From the NCBI GenBank assembly GCA_013176395.1, contig JABMLP010000012.1, positions 310,001-374,000 of the forward strand: DNA of 64,000 nucleotides, read 5' to 3'. The notes under the pieces were generated by a model. That model was not told where the DNA came from. It saw only the letters and a program-made list of their open reading frames with translations, and did not search any database. Both the position numbers and the translations under genes were made by a program. Positions 11,626 through 22,263 of the stretch are shown here, one piece after another. This DNA comes from Venturia oleaginea. Taxonomy: Eukaryota > Ascomycota > Dothideomycetes > Venturiales > Venturiaceae. Positions within the stretch are counted from its first letter, which is position 1. Every line of letters starts with the position of its first letter.

Positions 11626-14127
11626 ATGATGCCGTCGCCCAGCAAGTCGTCGAACGTGGGCGTGGGCATGGGCTCTCCGAAACCTCGCCAGTCTGAAGAG
11701 GCTGCAAGAGCAAGACCGAGGGCCCTGTCCATATCCAGCGACGAAGTGTCCGACTCCTCGAGGACCACCACCCTGACCAAGTCGTCACCATTTATACCCA
11801 AGCGCTCGCTGTACGAAGGCCAGCCCAACGCAAGCAACTCCAGCGTCACCAGTTTTTCCCGTCCCCTACAACGGCCCAGTATTGAACAGACGGTGAGATT
11901 ACCGACACAGGAATTGACCACCACAGTCTCTGGCTGGACTCCAGGGCATCGCCCCCGCCAGCACTCGCAGGGCTTTTTCGACCCTACAATTGCTAGTTCT
12001 GCTTCGCCCTTAAATGCTCTTACTATGAATAGCTTGACGGCCTCGCAAATGGCTGCTCAAGTAGCAATGCATTCTCAAAACAGCCATATGCGCAAAAGAT
12101 GGCAAACGCTCCCAGACCATTCTGCACAACCTCCACCAGGCACTCGACGACCTCCTCCGATCCCCGCCGCCGCATCTCACATGCAGAGTAACCCCAACCT
12201 GCGTGGTTACGATGGATTTATTGGCGGCCACAGTCTCACGGCTACCGCTGCTGCTAACACCGCGTATCCTCGAAGCCCATCCTATTCTCCACACCCACAG
12301 AGTTCCCCACAACTACCGCCAGAACGGTTCCCGCCTCCTGTGCCTGAGAAAGATGTCAAACCGACCAAGAAAGAGTCCAAGATGAAGCTGTTTTCAGGAC
12401 CGAAGAAGATTGGTATATACAGCTCCAAGGATGTTGACAGGAAACATCCAGCATTAGCCTCCCCAAACAAAATGGGCAATTACAGTACCACCACATTACC
12501 GAGACTGGCGAACGCGTCAACTACCAGCCTTGTGGATCCCAGTGTCTCAAGTGCCTCGTCATTCTACTCGTCCGCCAACGCATCAACGTCAACATTGGTA
12601 CCACTGGACAGGGAAAAGGAGAAAGAGAAGCACAAGCACCACTTTTTGTCAAGGCAAAAAAACAAACTGAAGGACAAAGACGACTTCCATTTGCCGTTGT
12701 CTTCAGCAAGCAGTACCTCGAAACCCACAGATCCTAACGCACCACAGCCTTTGTACTCCTTTGCTGCGCCGTCATCACCCGGACCTTCGAGCACGTTTGC
12801 CAAATCGGTTAGTGGGCTGGATCTACGACACGGCGGAAGGGCATTGCGCGAGAAAAAGAAGGAAGAGAAAGCAGCGTCGTTGGCACCGGTCATTTCGAAT
12901 GGCAGCACGTTATTGGAAACGCCATTTCAAGAAAGGGCCAATTCGTTCAGCCATGGCGCTGACTGGCCTATTTCCTCGAGCTATAGTGGTGTCAGTAACG
13001 TCTTTGGGCCCGCGACCTCGGCCACCAATATCTCAAGCACCTCCGATTTTGCCATTTCACAGTCTGGTTTGGGCAGTATAGGGGCAACCTTCGGTGTGCC
13101 TGGCATGGGGCCCGACGATGCTTGGCCATTACTCAAGGCCAAGTTATTGCACATCTTTGAGGGAGAGGATCCTCGGCCGCCCATAGAGGACTTCAATTCG
13201 CTTGTCTCGGTTCATCTGAAGCGGTGCATCCAGCGGAGAACGCCGACGATTGTCATTGAAGATCTCAATGAGCTTCTGCAAACTGGGTTCTTATCATTGG
13301 ATCAGACATTACGGACGATTCCCGACGAGAGACTGGTCCCACATCTGGTGGCTATGTGGATGCTGGTATTCAGCACAATCTTGCCTTTCATGCAAGCAGT
13401 GTTTTTGCCGTTAGACCTCGAGTTTAAGGGACGAGGCGTGATGACGGCACGTGAAGCAGCAGATTTCTGGGGCGCTGCGCTACCCTCAGATAGTGAGGTG
13501 TCAGATGCCAACGCGAACAAGAATATACCCATTCTGGGCGAAGAGCTGGACGTGCGGCGGATAACGCTGCTCAAGTTCAGAGACACTGTCATTCTGCCGC
13601 GAATTGACGCCCTTATGGCAATCTTTTCGCGGCTATCCTTGGATAGCATCAGTGCTGGCATAGCACAGGATCCTCTTGAGCCCCCACCGTCGCTTCGCCC
13701 GGGGACAGCAAGCTCTACTGACGCGGCACTATCACCCTTTATACCGAACTCTTTCAATTCTCAATCCTCGACTCACCTGGATTCGGCATCACCTTTCTCA
13801 GCTTCTGGCCGGTCACGAGCGACGTCAAATACGTCTGCTGGGTCATTCCCTTCGTCAGTCGGTGGTCATTCCACACGATCAGAGGGAATGCCGCCTCCTC
13901 CACCGCCAATGGATTCAGCGCAGGTGACGGAAATGGTTGGTCGTATGCTTCAATGCGTGTCTGTGCTTGCGAGTGTGCAGTCATGCGATTTAGCGCAGTC
14001 GAAGATGGAGACTTTGACCAAGACTTTGAAACTCAACTGGCTTGGTCGAGGGAGAACGGGTAGACAGCGAAGAGGGTTTGTTGGGACCAGGCCGAGACCA
14101 GCTGCTGTCGTTGGTGGGATGGCTTGA
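11626..14127 (+). CDS. hbrB: HbrB-domain protein, TORC2 subunit (Bit61/PRR5 type)
   Basis: Predicted non-catalytic subunit of TOR complex 2, which acts at the plasma membrane in actin polarity and sphingolipid control; in Aspergillus the homologue affects hyphal branching. A single exon encodes 833 residues. The open frame extends upstream to 11323 but reads into the terminal repeat of the neighbouring transposon, so I chose ATG 11626 (MMPSPSKSS). The first ~490 residues are a low-complexity Ser/Pro-rich region. The HbrB domain begins near residue 495 (DDAWPLLKAKLLHIFEGE) and includes RRTPTIVIEDLNELL and the hydrophobic FSTILPFMQAVFLPL. After a Ser/Pro linker the conserved tail contains MLQCVSVLASVQS and NWLGRGRTGRQRRGF. 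The transposon next to its start may have supplied or displaced promoter sequence. Confidence 0.9.
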   Translation: MMPSPSKSSNVGVGMGSPKPRQSEEAARARPRALSISSDEVSDSSRTTTLTKSSPFIPKRSLYEGQPNASNSSVTSFSRPLQRPSIEQTVRLPTQELTTTVSGWTPGHRPRQHSQGFFDPTIASSASPLNALTMNSLTASQMAAQVAMHSQNSHMRKRWQTLPDHSAQPPPGTRRPPPIPAAASHMQSNPNLRGYDGFIGGHSLTATAAANTAYPRSPSYSPHPQSSPQLPPERFPPPVPEKDVKPTKKESKMKLFSGPKKIGIYSSKDVDRKHPALASPNKMGNYSTTTLPRLANASTTSLVDPSVSSASSFYSSANASTSTLVPLDREKEKEKHKHHFLSRQKNKLKDKDDFHLPLSSASSTSKPTDPNAPQPLYSFAAPSSPGPSSTFAKSVSGLDLRHGGRALREKKKEEKAASLAPVISNGSTLLETPFQERANSFSHGADWPISSSYSGVSNVFGPATSATNISSTSDFAISQSGLGSIGATFGVPGMGPDDAWPLLKAKLLHIFEGEDPRPPIEDFNSLVSVHLKRCIQRRTPTIVIEDLNELLQTGFLSLDQTLRTIPDERLVPHLVAMWMLVFSTILPFMQAVFLPLDLEFKGRGVMTAREAADFWGAALPSDSEVSDANANKNIPILGEELDVRRITLLKFRDTVILPRIDALMAIFSRLSLDSISAGIAQDPLEPPPSLRPGTASSTDAALSPFIPNSFNSQSSTHLDSASPFSASGRSRATSNTSAGSFPSSVGGHSTRSEGMPPPPPPMDSAQVTEMVGRMLQCVSVLASVQSCDLAQSKMETLTKTLKLNWLGRGRTGRQRRGFVGTRPRPAAVVGGMA

Positions 14128-15257
14128 GGTCATTGTGTATACATCGATACCCTCCTGCCTTGTGCAGATGAATTTTTACTTCCTAACGCGGCTAAAAGCT
14201 CCCTCAGTGACTCTTTGTTCTTCTCGAATTTGTAGATGACCTACCTTGGTATGTTTAAGTAGGTAGGGAAACGGGGGACCTTTAGTAAGGAAGCGCCAAG
14301 AAGCGCCAATCAGTCGGTCTAAGTTCTCTCGTACACGCCCGTGACGCACCAAGAAGTATCCACGGAAAGCTAGCACGTCTGTATTACAAGCAAAAACACA
14401 CCTGTGAATAAATGGATTTGTACGACAGTCTTTCATTGCTCCTCGACCTGGATTGCGATGGCGCTCACCGGCCAAGCTTATGCCATGGCCACGCTCCAAC
14501 GCGACATGTTTCTGTTTCTCACCATGTTTTGCTTCAACCAGGACGGCATTCCAAAGCTTGAGACAGTTTTCGAGATTAGGGCTGCGTTTGGTCTGGTCGT
14601 TCCGCAGCCTCTCCACTCGGTTCGCACGCACCGATGGGCAATGTGATGGCGATTATGCCTGCAAAACCAATCTCCAATGGCGGGTCACGCGATTAGACAC
14701 GTCTCGTCTCCTCGGACACGGTGTCTCTGGCTCTGGCTCCGGCTCACATACGAGTCGCATCAAGCTGATCATTCTTGACTCTTGAGCCGCCTCCTTCAGC
14801 CAATCTCGACCGGAACCACTTTTCCACTTCCGAGCTGATGATTCGACTGTCTTCTGTCCTCGTTGGGCAATGGGCATCCTGGGTGAAATTCATCTCAGGG
14901 TCCTTGGCCATGTTTACCTTCCCTGCACGCTTCGTTTGCACAGTTGTTACACTGAAACAAACCATCGCACCGTGGATTCCTCGCCGCCATTGCTATTCAC
15001 TCCGAACAGACCTTTCAGCTTTGTGCTCAATTCCCTTCTTCCAACCCATCCATCTCTCCCATATTTGCTCGCGACGCCCAAACCACGAACCTGGTTCTTC
15101 GTGCCCTGAAGCATACGATCCCCAGATTGCGACGGCTGGTCCCCACAACAGAGTAAATAGTGCTCGATGACTGCCCTTATCGACGTGTGATGTACCCCGA
15201 TGATTGATCAGTTTCCTTGATCTGTTCGCTGCTCACTTCCATCCCCCCACCCCATCC
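14128..15257. other. Intergenic region, promoter side of the acyltransferase
   Basis: About 1.1 kb. ORFs on both strands (for example 14404-14646) lack recognisable domains. The last few hundred bases are C/T-rich, as is common for fungal promoters and 5' UTRs. Confidence 0.5.
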
Positions 15258-16832
15258 ATGGCTATGGATCAACGCAACAACACCTATGAGGAGACATTAT
15301 CACTCTTCAATGAAAAGACTCTTTCCGAGCTAGAGAGTGACTACGTAGACGAAGAAGCTGAGAAGCGGATTCCATCATCATCGTCGTCATCGTCATGGAC
15401 AGACGCTGTCAAACCTTACATACGTTCAGCCCGAATTTGCTCATGGCGGACTCTTCTTTACAAGACAGCCTTTGCGCTGTTACCGAGCTTCGTGCAAAGT
15501 CGGATCACCCCAGATGACGAAAAGCCAGGAAAGCTACACCCCACCTCATACCTCGATGGTATGCGTGGTCTGGCCGCACTATTCGTCTTCTTTTGTCACT
15601 ACTTCTACACCTGCTTCGTCATCACAGTCGGTTATGGCCAAGGCAAGCCAGGCACAAACAACAACATTTTCCAGCTTCCCATCATTCGTTTATTGTACTC
15701 TGGCCCTCCAATGGTGTGCCTCTTCTTCGTTATTTCGGGATACGCTCTTTCCTTGAAGCCACTCAAGTTGATGCGAGCGCGATCATGGGATAATTTCACC
15801 AACACGATGGCTTCATCAATATTCCGACGGGGCCTACGACTTTTTCTTCCAACAACCACATCCACATTCATTGTCTTCGTCATGCTACGACTCAAATTCT
15901 ACGAGGGAACGAGAGAGTTCGCATACGACAAGAGATATCTGCGGAACGTCAACGAACAGCATCCTGACATTTGGGAGACAACCAGCATACAATTTTTCGA
16001 CTGGTGTGAAAAGGTCTTTGATTTCATACACGTGTGGAGCTGGAAGCCATTCGGCGGCAGTACAAATTACGATGTTCACCTTTGGACCATCCCAGTCGAA
16101 TTTCGCTGCTCAATGTTCCTCTTCCTGGTTCTCATGGGCATCGCTAAACTCAAGACCTGGGTTCGATTTGTTACCCTGGCGGGTTTAGCATGGTTTTGCT
16201 ACCGCAACCAACGATGGGAAATGCTTCTCTTCCTTGCTGGTACCTTCCTCGCTGAGATCGATCTCATCTCCGCGGCCAGAAAAGCATCGCGTTCTATTGC
16301 CTCCCAGGGACTTGCTGATCCCTTTCCCACCAAGTCTGAAAAAATGATGAAGATTTTCTGGATCGTACTAGGCTTTTTCGGTCTTTTCCTCATGTCCCAA
16401 CCCGATCAGTACTATGAAACCACACCAGGGTGGATCTACCTCGCCACCCTCGTCCCTAAATGGTTCAAGGAAAAATACCGGTTCTACCAAGTCTTCGGTG
16501 CCATCCTTTTCGTCGCATGTACGAATCGCTGCAAAACTCTGCAAAAGCCATTCAATTCCTCTCTCATCCAATACTTGGGCAAAATCTCCTACGCCATATA
16601 TCTTGTCCATGGACCTGTTTTGCATGTCGTAGGATATAGAATCGAAAGATGGGCTTGGGGGATTACGGGAATCGAGACAGAACAACAATATGTCACTGGC
16701 TTTGCACTAGGGGCAGTATTTATCATACCGCTTGTCATTTGGGTCAGCGATTTGTTTTGGAGAGGAGTCGATGCAAAGACTGTGGCTCTGACAAGGTGGG
16801 TAGAGGGAAAGTGTAATGTAAAGGAGGAATAA
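15258..16832 (+). CDS. Membrane acyltransferase 3 family protein
   Basis: Multi-pass membrane protein of the acyltransferase 3 family, which transfers acyl groups to sugars, lipids or small metabolites; the substrate cannot be told here. The in-frame extension upstream uses a TTG, so I start at ATG 15258 (MAMDQRNNT), which has good context, giving 524 residues in one exon. About 90 cytosolic residues are followed by the family's first block SYLDGMRGLAALFVFFCHY, with the likely catalytic His in FFCHY. Then come VCLFFVISGYALS, RRGLRLFLPT, WTIPVEFRCSMFLFLVL and, near the C-terminus, ISYAIYLVHGPVLH. About ten hydrophobic segments are visible. Length is normal for fungal members. It has no obvious functional partner among its neighbours. 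Confidence 0.88.
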   Translation: MAMDQRNNTYEETLSLFNEKTLSELESDYVDEEAEKRIPSSSSSSSWTDAVKPYIRSARICSWRTLLYKTAFALLPSFVQSRITPDDEKPGKLHPTSYLDGMRGLAALFVFFCHYFYTCFVITVGYGQGKPGTNNNIFQLPIIRLLYSGPPMVCLFFVISGYALSLKPLKLMRARSWDNFTNTMASSIFRRGLRLFLPTTTSTFIVFVMLRLKFYEGTREFAYDKRYLRNVNEQHPDIWETTSIQFFDWCEKVFDFIHVWSWKPFGGSTNYDVHLWTIPVEFRCSMFLFLVLMGIAKLKTWVRFVTLAGLAWFCYRNQRWEMLLFLAGTFLAEIDLISAARKASRSIASQGLADPFPTKSEKMMKIFWIVLGFFGLFLMSQPDQYYETTPGWIYLATLVPKWFKEKYRFYQVFGAILFVACTNRCKTLQKPFNSSLIQYLGKISYAIYLVHGPVLHVVGYRIERWAWGITGIETEQQYVTGFALGAVFIIPLVIWVSDLFWRGVDAKTVALTRWVEGKCNVKEE

Positions 16833-17479
16833 AATCTGGATTGCATTGATTGGTGAGAATATTTTTTATCATATGTATATGTATATATTAACATTGTAAG
16901 CGCGGAGATAGGACTGTATGGGTTTATTGCTCAATACCCAAATATGAGTTATTGTTATTATTTTTGTACGGCATGACTGGCGCAGTCCATTTTGTTTTTT
17001 TACTTGTATACTACGCGGAGATATGGATGAGATGCTGACTGGATTCAAATCTTATCTCACATCTTCAAGGCCAGCAGCGATACAGGGAACCAACAAACCC
17101 TCCCAACTCCCGTTCTTCGTCTTCGTTTCGTCATCACCACTGTTCTTGGTTGTTTTCCGCCTTTATATTCTATTCCCCTCCTTCCCCTTCCTTATTACAG
17201 AATACCTTACCAAATTCACGCATTCCTCACTTTAACTCTCTCCTTCGAAGCTCTCGCCTCTTCTAGCCTCCCTTCCCTTCTTAATCTCCCTATTCTCACT
17301 TTCTCATCAGGTAGCGAAATGTATTGCTTCGTTCGGTTGTTTATCTTGATAGGAGGCGGAGTCTTTGTGAGGCCAGGCCAGTGGATTGGGAGGGGGTTGA
17401 GTTGTGGTAATTCGTGGTAGGGAGATGGAGGCGATGGAGGTGACGGGGCAGGAGCTGGTGGTGTGGGTAGTAGGTATAA
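16833..17479. other. Intergenic, no gene seen
   Basis: 3' flank of the acyltransferase followed by C/T-rich sequence. The 17023-17235 ORF is hydrophobic by composition only and has no recognisable feature. Confidence 0.5.
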
Positions 17480-18105
17480 CTATAAATAGAAGGAGGATGA
17501 GGAGGAGTTAGCGGCAAGTGTTTTTCTGGTGAGAGGTAGAGGGAGGAAATCTGGGGGTGATGTTTTTTTTTCCCTTGGCGATAGAGATGGAGAGGGAGAT
17601 GGGTATGCTTTGACATCTTTTGCGTCGTAATCCTTTGGTGTCTTGACGCGCTTCTGCGGCAGCAAGTGAGCACGAACGGGAACTGGAGTGGCCGTCGGTT
17701 CGCTGGGTTTTCCGGACCGTTCAGCGAGACACGTTAACCACGTGCCAACCTGCAGAGGGTCCTGAACAAAGGGAGTCCTCCAATCCATGAACAACTCTTT
17801 CGCCCTCTTCGGACAAAGTCGAGGCGTCTAACTAGAGCATTTAAACTCCCTATAGGTACATGCTTAATCGTCTCAGCAATAGTATCAACAATCGTATCCA
17901 ACATGGACGTCTCTCCCCTAAACGACCGTGCACCCATCTCTCCCTTCGCAATCCCAAAGAACTCCCCAAAGACATTACCCAAAGTATAAGAAACTGGCCA
18001 ATCCAACCAGTCAAACGGTAGTTTTGGATTGGGTAAGAGAGCATGAAGTCGTTTTGGAAGATGTATTCTCTGTGAATTTGGGTTCGCATCTCTGCTGGGA
18101 GCCAT
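17480..18105 (-). pseudogene. Possible frameshifted gene of unknown function
   Basis: Two minus-strand reading frames appear to be halves of one protein. The first (18105-17734) starts MAPSRDANPNSQ and contains WPVSYTLGNVFGEFFGIA and a run ending LDFVRRGRK. The second continues with LFMDWRTPFVQDPLQVGTW and PVRAHLLPQKRVKTPKD, ending in a low-complexity tail at 17480. The join near 17795 would need one extra base. A third overlapping frame (17850-18305) is also open, so the coding assignment is uncertain. I recognise no domain. It could be a decayed gene, an unrecognised spliced gene or chance. Confidence 0.35.
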
Positions 18106-18305
18106 CTTGTAGTTTTCTTAGGCCCTCGGGTTTTCGTCATGCTGTGGAGTTTGATGATGATGATGAGTCCAACATCCGTACTCGTAATCAAGGTTAGATA
18201 CTTCCGTTCTCTTACATGCCAACCGAAGAGATGTTTATGAAGCTGATGCTTGATCTTCTTTCTTCTTTCAATGCTGAGATGTGACGACCTCCACTTGATC
18301 GGCAA

Positions 18306-19265
18306 CTGTGTCTTTGAAGAATCCAGGTGAGGTCACAGGCATTGTTGATGGCGCAGTTCCAGTGCCCTAGGTGTTGCTTTTTTCACTTCTCATTGTCGCG
18401 AGCTGGTTTTATGCTTTGCCGCCACCTAAGCTCTCGGAACAGGGGGCCAGAACAGTCACTATATCGATTCATCAAGGGCTTTCATGACAGCTCTGCGCGT
18501 CTAAAAGAAGAATTCGAGGTCAGCGTCCTGTACACTGAGAGCCGGGGACATCTCCCATCATGAATTCGCGAACTCTCTCGCTGCTGCGTGCTAGAATCTC
18601 AATCTGCTTCTGACGCTCATATTTCTGACGGTAACTCACGCTCGGCGTTAGAAAGGTCTCAACGGATTGCGGAATGCTTCGAGTCAAAGTTGAGTAGACG
18701 AGTGAAGGTGAAGATTCCAACGCCGTCATGGTACAGCCCCATCAAGGTGATCTATGTTCCTTGAAACTGATGAGGTATTGTTGGCACCCCGAGATACAGT
18801 CACCAACTGGCAAGCAAATATGATCATTGATCGTGAAGGAAATGCGCAATGGTCTTGTTAGATCTTGACTAGTGGTCAGTACCGACCTTGGTGATCGAGA
18901 CTTGTAAGGTGAGAAAACATATGCACAATCGCAGATGGCAAGGGGAGGCACAGAGAGCAAGGAAATATCCAGACACAATTTTTCCCGTCTACAAGAACCG
19001 TCCGGTCGAGATGACTGGGTACCCAAATGCAAAAAGTCTATCCGAACAGAAAGTGGAGAGTCGCATCGCAATGAAGAAAAAATGCCGTACGCACCGCCAG
19101 ATGATGCTACAAGCGTATTATACAAGCCCAAGGAACAGCCGAACCCTTCGTCCCATCCGAGTCGTCGTCCGAGCGCATCGTGCCGACTCCTTCCATGCAC
19201 TCCTTCTTCTTGGAAATCATGAATTATGCAGGTGTAAGCAGTCGTGTATGATAGAGACGTAGCGT
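18306..19265. other. Intergenic, no gene seen
   Basis: About 1 kb between the possible pseudogene and the 3' end of cytochrome c. Open frames on both strands (18742-19200 minus, 18888-19262 plus) lack domains and overlap each other. Confidence 0.5.
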
Positions 19266-19965
19266 CTATTTGGTCTCCTCGCGGAGATAGGTGATGAGAT
19301 CATTTCGGTCCTTTGGCTTCTTCAAGCCACCGAAGGCCATCTTTGTGCCGGGAATGTATTTCTTTGGGTTCTCTAGGTAGTCGAACTTTTTGGATTGTCA
19401 GTATGACGTACGGGCGCAAAATGACAATGCAAATGTACTCACCAAGGTGTCCTCTTTCCATTCCACTCCCTTTGACTTGTTGGCATCGGTGTATGCGAAG
19501 CCTTCGACTTGGCCAGATTTGCGTCCGAAAAGACCGTGCAAGTTAGGACCGATCTTGTTGCCCTCGCCTTCCTTCAAGGTGTGGCACTGGGCGCATCGTG
19601 TCTGGCAAATTCGTTAGATCAGGTTGTTGTGTGCACCAACATGGAAGCAGTAGCAGTAGCAGTAGCTCACCTTGAAGAGGTTGGCACCCTTCTTGGTATC
19701 ACCTAGTGATTATGTTAGTGAAATGATTCGATGATACCAACAAAAGCTGGCGGATCTGGCGATTAGACTCGTGGGCGCAACGATAACCATGAGATGTTCG
19801 GAGATCAATTGAGAGAACCAGAAGGCTCCAGACACAGCCTGATCGATATACAATGTTTCCGCGATGCTCAACACTATCACTGAAGCCTTCTGGATTGCCA
19901 TGGTTCGTGAGGGGCGAGTTTCGGCCGGGAGGAATCAAGGCAAACGTACCGTCAGCGAAGCCCAT
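19266..19965 (-). CDS. cycA: Cytochrome c (respiratory electron carrier), four exons
   Basis: Carries electrons from complex III to complex IV in the mitochondrial intermembrane space. Exons 19965-19950 (16 nt), 19702-19671 (32 nt), 19601-19443 (159 nt) and 19385-19266 (120 nt) add up to 108 residues, the normal fungal length. The first two short exons give [16 protein letters not shown]. Exon 3 carries the haem-binding CAQCH, then [14 protein letters not shown]. Exon 4 has [18 protein letters not shown] with the axial Met. Introns are 247, 69 and 57 bp, all GT-AG. The 16-nt first coding exon and the 247-bp first intron hide the gene from ORF finders. Spacing and phases are consistent throughout. 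Confidence 0.97.
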
Positions 19966-21737
19966 TTTGAGAAGATGTGGTTGAGATGGTGGTTATGTGA
20001 GTGGATTGAAGGTGAGGATTGCTGGTGAAGAGATGCAGTGATTTGGTTGATTTTACGGCAGAAAGTTGTTGGAGAAAAGAAAAAGTTGCTTGACGATTGA
20101 TGAAGGGAGATTTCGGGTTGACAGTCCTTGGAATTTTAGTGCCGTTTCTTATTCATCCATTCATCCGCCTTCTTATTGGTTCGACGCCACGGAGAACAGA
20201 ACTTATTTTCTCCTTCTACGCTTCTACGTTGCGGCCGTGATTCTTCCATGATTCATTACTTGGATTTTCAGCGTCTTTCTTAGTCATCCCTTCATCCGCC
20301 ATCTGATTGGTTGTACACCAAGACCAGCGCCACTTCCACCAAGAAATGGAGCTTCGACTCTCCTTCTACCTCCTATGCTCCTGCGGTAGGAGCAAAGCCA
20401 GCCGCCTAAGCGGGTCTCGATGAGGAGTCTTCTAAGCGCCTTATAGCCTAAGAACCGGCGGAAGTTACTCCGCACTCACTTGTATCATCTCTGTACCAAT
20501 CTTAAGAATCCTGGTCTCGTCTGCACCTTTGCACGGAAAGTACGGTACTTCAAAGCCAATAACAACGCAATGGCAAGGACCGTGGATAACTGGATTGATA
20601 TTCCGTACTAGATATAATTAGAACCGCCACAAAACTCTTAAGTACGAAAACCCCACGATTCCTAATCTACGGCTACCTTGACTCTTAGAAGATAAATCAA
20701 GCCAACTCGCAGTTTATCCTCGTTATTGTGCTTTCGGAGTTAGTGAAGATAAACCGTATGGCAACTTGACTTGTTTCTTTGAGAGCGAAGATAGTCATAG
20801 ACCAGGACCTGCAGGGTATTCATACGGTTTTGATGATATTCTAATCAATCCCAGCGACTTGATATCCTAAAAATACAGTGTAGGAAGGAGGCTTGTGGGG
20901 GTATAATCCACGGATCGAAGTAAAGTATAATTTTTATTACTTGGCTATCTTGGCTCTTAGGAAACAAGCCAAAGTCGGCTGTATGTCCTCGTTGACTCTG
21001 GAAGCAAAACTCCTTCGTAAGCACAATATATCTAGAGCCCCTAGCTACAAACATCTACTGTACCTTAAGAGACCCTTGTTTTCAAGCTCGACTCGACAAC
21101 TAGAAAATGCGGTTCACCGGCCTTACCTTTTACCTTGGGAGCATACCTCCTCTCGTAAGTATCTCGAATGATTATTACTCGTTCCTTTGGTTAAAAACTT
21201 ACATCGCAGTCTTGCAACAGCCGGATCATGGGAGCGCGGCTGCTGTAACCCCAGGAATAAAGGAGCTTGGAAAAACGTAGCTACCGTAACTTGTTGTTAC
21301 CGAGACGATATAAAGGGAACCGTGAACCAGTGGAATTCAGAAAAAAATTCGGTAAGCCTAAGATTCTCTACTATTACCGTCGCTGGTATTAATTGCTTAC
21401 TGACTTTTATTGTTATTGTCATTCTTAGTGTCTTATGGAACCGAACCAAGACCTTGTTTACATGGACTGTTGCAGGGACGAGGGGAAGAAAAAGAAGACC
21501 CCGGATTGGACAGTTTGCAGGCTTACGGACTAGTATGGTTCTGGTAAAAGGGGATGGATGCCTTCCACTCATAGCTGTCATTCAATTGTATCTCTCGGGA
21601 GCGTTCTCTTTCCCTGGGGGCATAATCCATGATTCCTTGTCTCCGAGAATCAATCCCGATTAGAGTCTATGCATTCCAACGTGTTCGGTACCTGTATAGA
21701 CCGATGATCTCTGGCGAACAAATATCTCCATTACGTA
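19966..21737. other. Gene-poor, partly AT-rich region
   Basis: The cytochrome c promoter lies at the left. Two diverged direct repeats are visible: TCATCCGCC..TC.GATTGGTT-like sequence near 20160 and 20290, and a CTTAG..CAAGCCAA..TATCCTCGTT-like block near 20680 and 20955. They suggest remnants of mutated repeats. No intact gene was seen. Confidence 0.45.
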
Positions 21738-22094
21738 GGGCCGTAATCGTGAATTCGTGAGTTCAATGCTCAATGCAGCGTTTTCACGTTGATTGCATTA
21801 AATAGGGGTGCTTGATCGTAAAATTTCAATGTACATTGAGTGAATTTGCTATTGAATTGAATCTAGCATGCAGTGGCGAGCGCGGCTATTTAAAGAGTTA
21901 GCCAATGAAATAAGTGTATTCAAGTTCATTGAGTTCATTGAAAAATCCGAGCACTCGTGCAACGCAGCAGCCGCACACACCCAAAACCTCGACATTGAAC
22001 TAACGCGATCACCTTACTGCATTGAGGCGTCTCAAAATGGGATACGTGCAAAATGCATTGGATGCATTGAATTCTGAATTCACGATCACGGCCC
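21738..22094. mobile_element. MITE-like element with ~45-bp imperfect inverted ends
   Basis: The left end, starting GGGCCGTAATCGTGAATTC at 21738, matches the reverse complement of the right end, GGGCCGTGATCGTGAATTC, read inward from 22094. The match continues through TTCAATGC with a few mismatches. The enclosed 357 bp has no coding capacity and is rich in ATTGA/TGCATTG motifs. A TA stands at 21736-21737, but the right flank is AG, so the target duplication is not confirmed. Just upstream of the dehydrogenase gene. Confidence 0.6.
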
Positions 22095-22263
22095 AGCACC
22101 GTCCCGTGATTATTCACCCTTTCCTTGATTCCCGGATTTCGAACAGCTTTTCCGACGCCGGCCGAGAGTGAGCGGCTCTCCCTTTGCCTCCCAAACCGAC
22201 CCAGTGATCGAAAGCCGCGAGCCCATGCCTCTACTCGTAACACGTTGAAATCATTATCATTCG

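Noticed and set aside
15204..15257. Upstream extension of the acyltransferase
   Set aside because: Starts at TTG; the in-frame ATG at 15258 has better context.
20845..21663. Possible LTR-type relic, with GGGGG(T/C)ATAATCCA near 20888 and 21616
   Set aside because: Similarity too short and no coding remnants of a retroelement seen.
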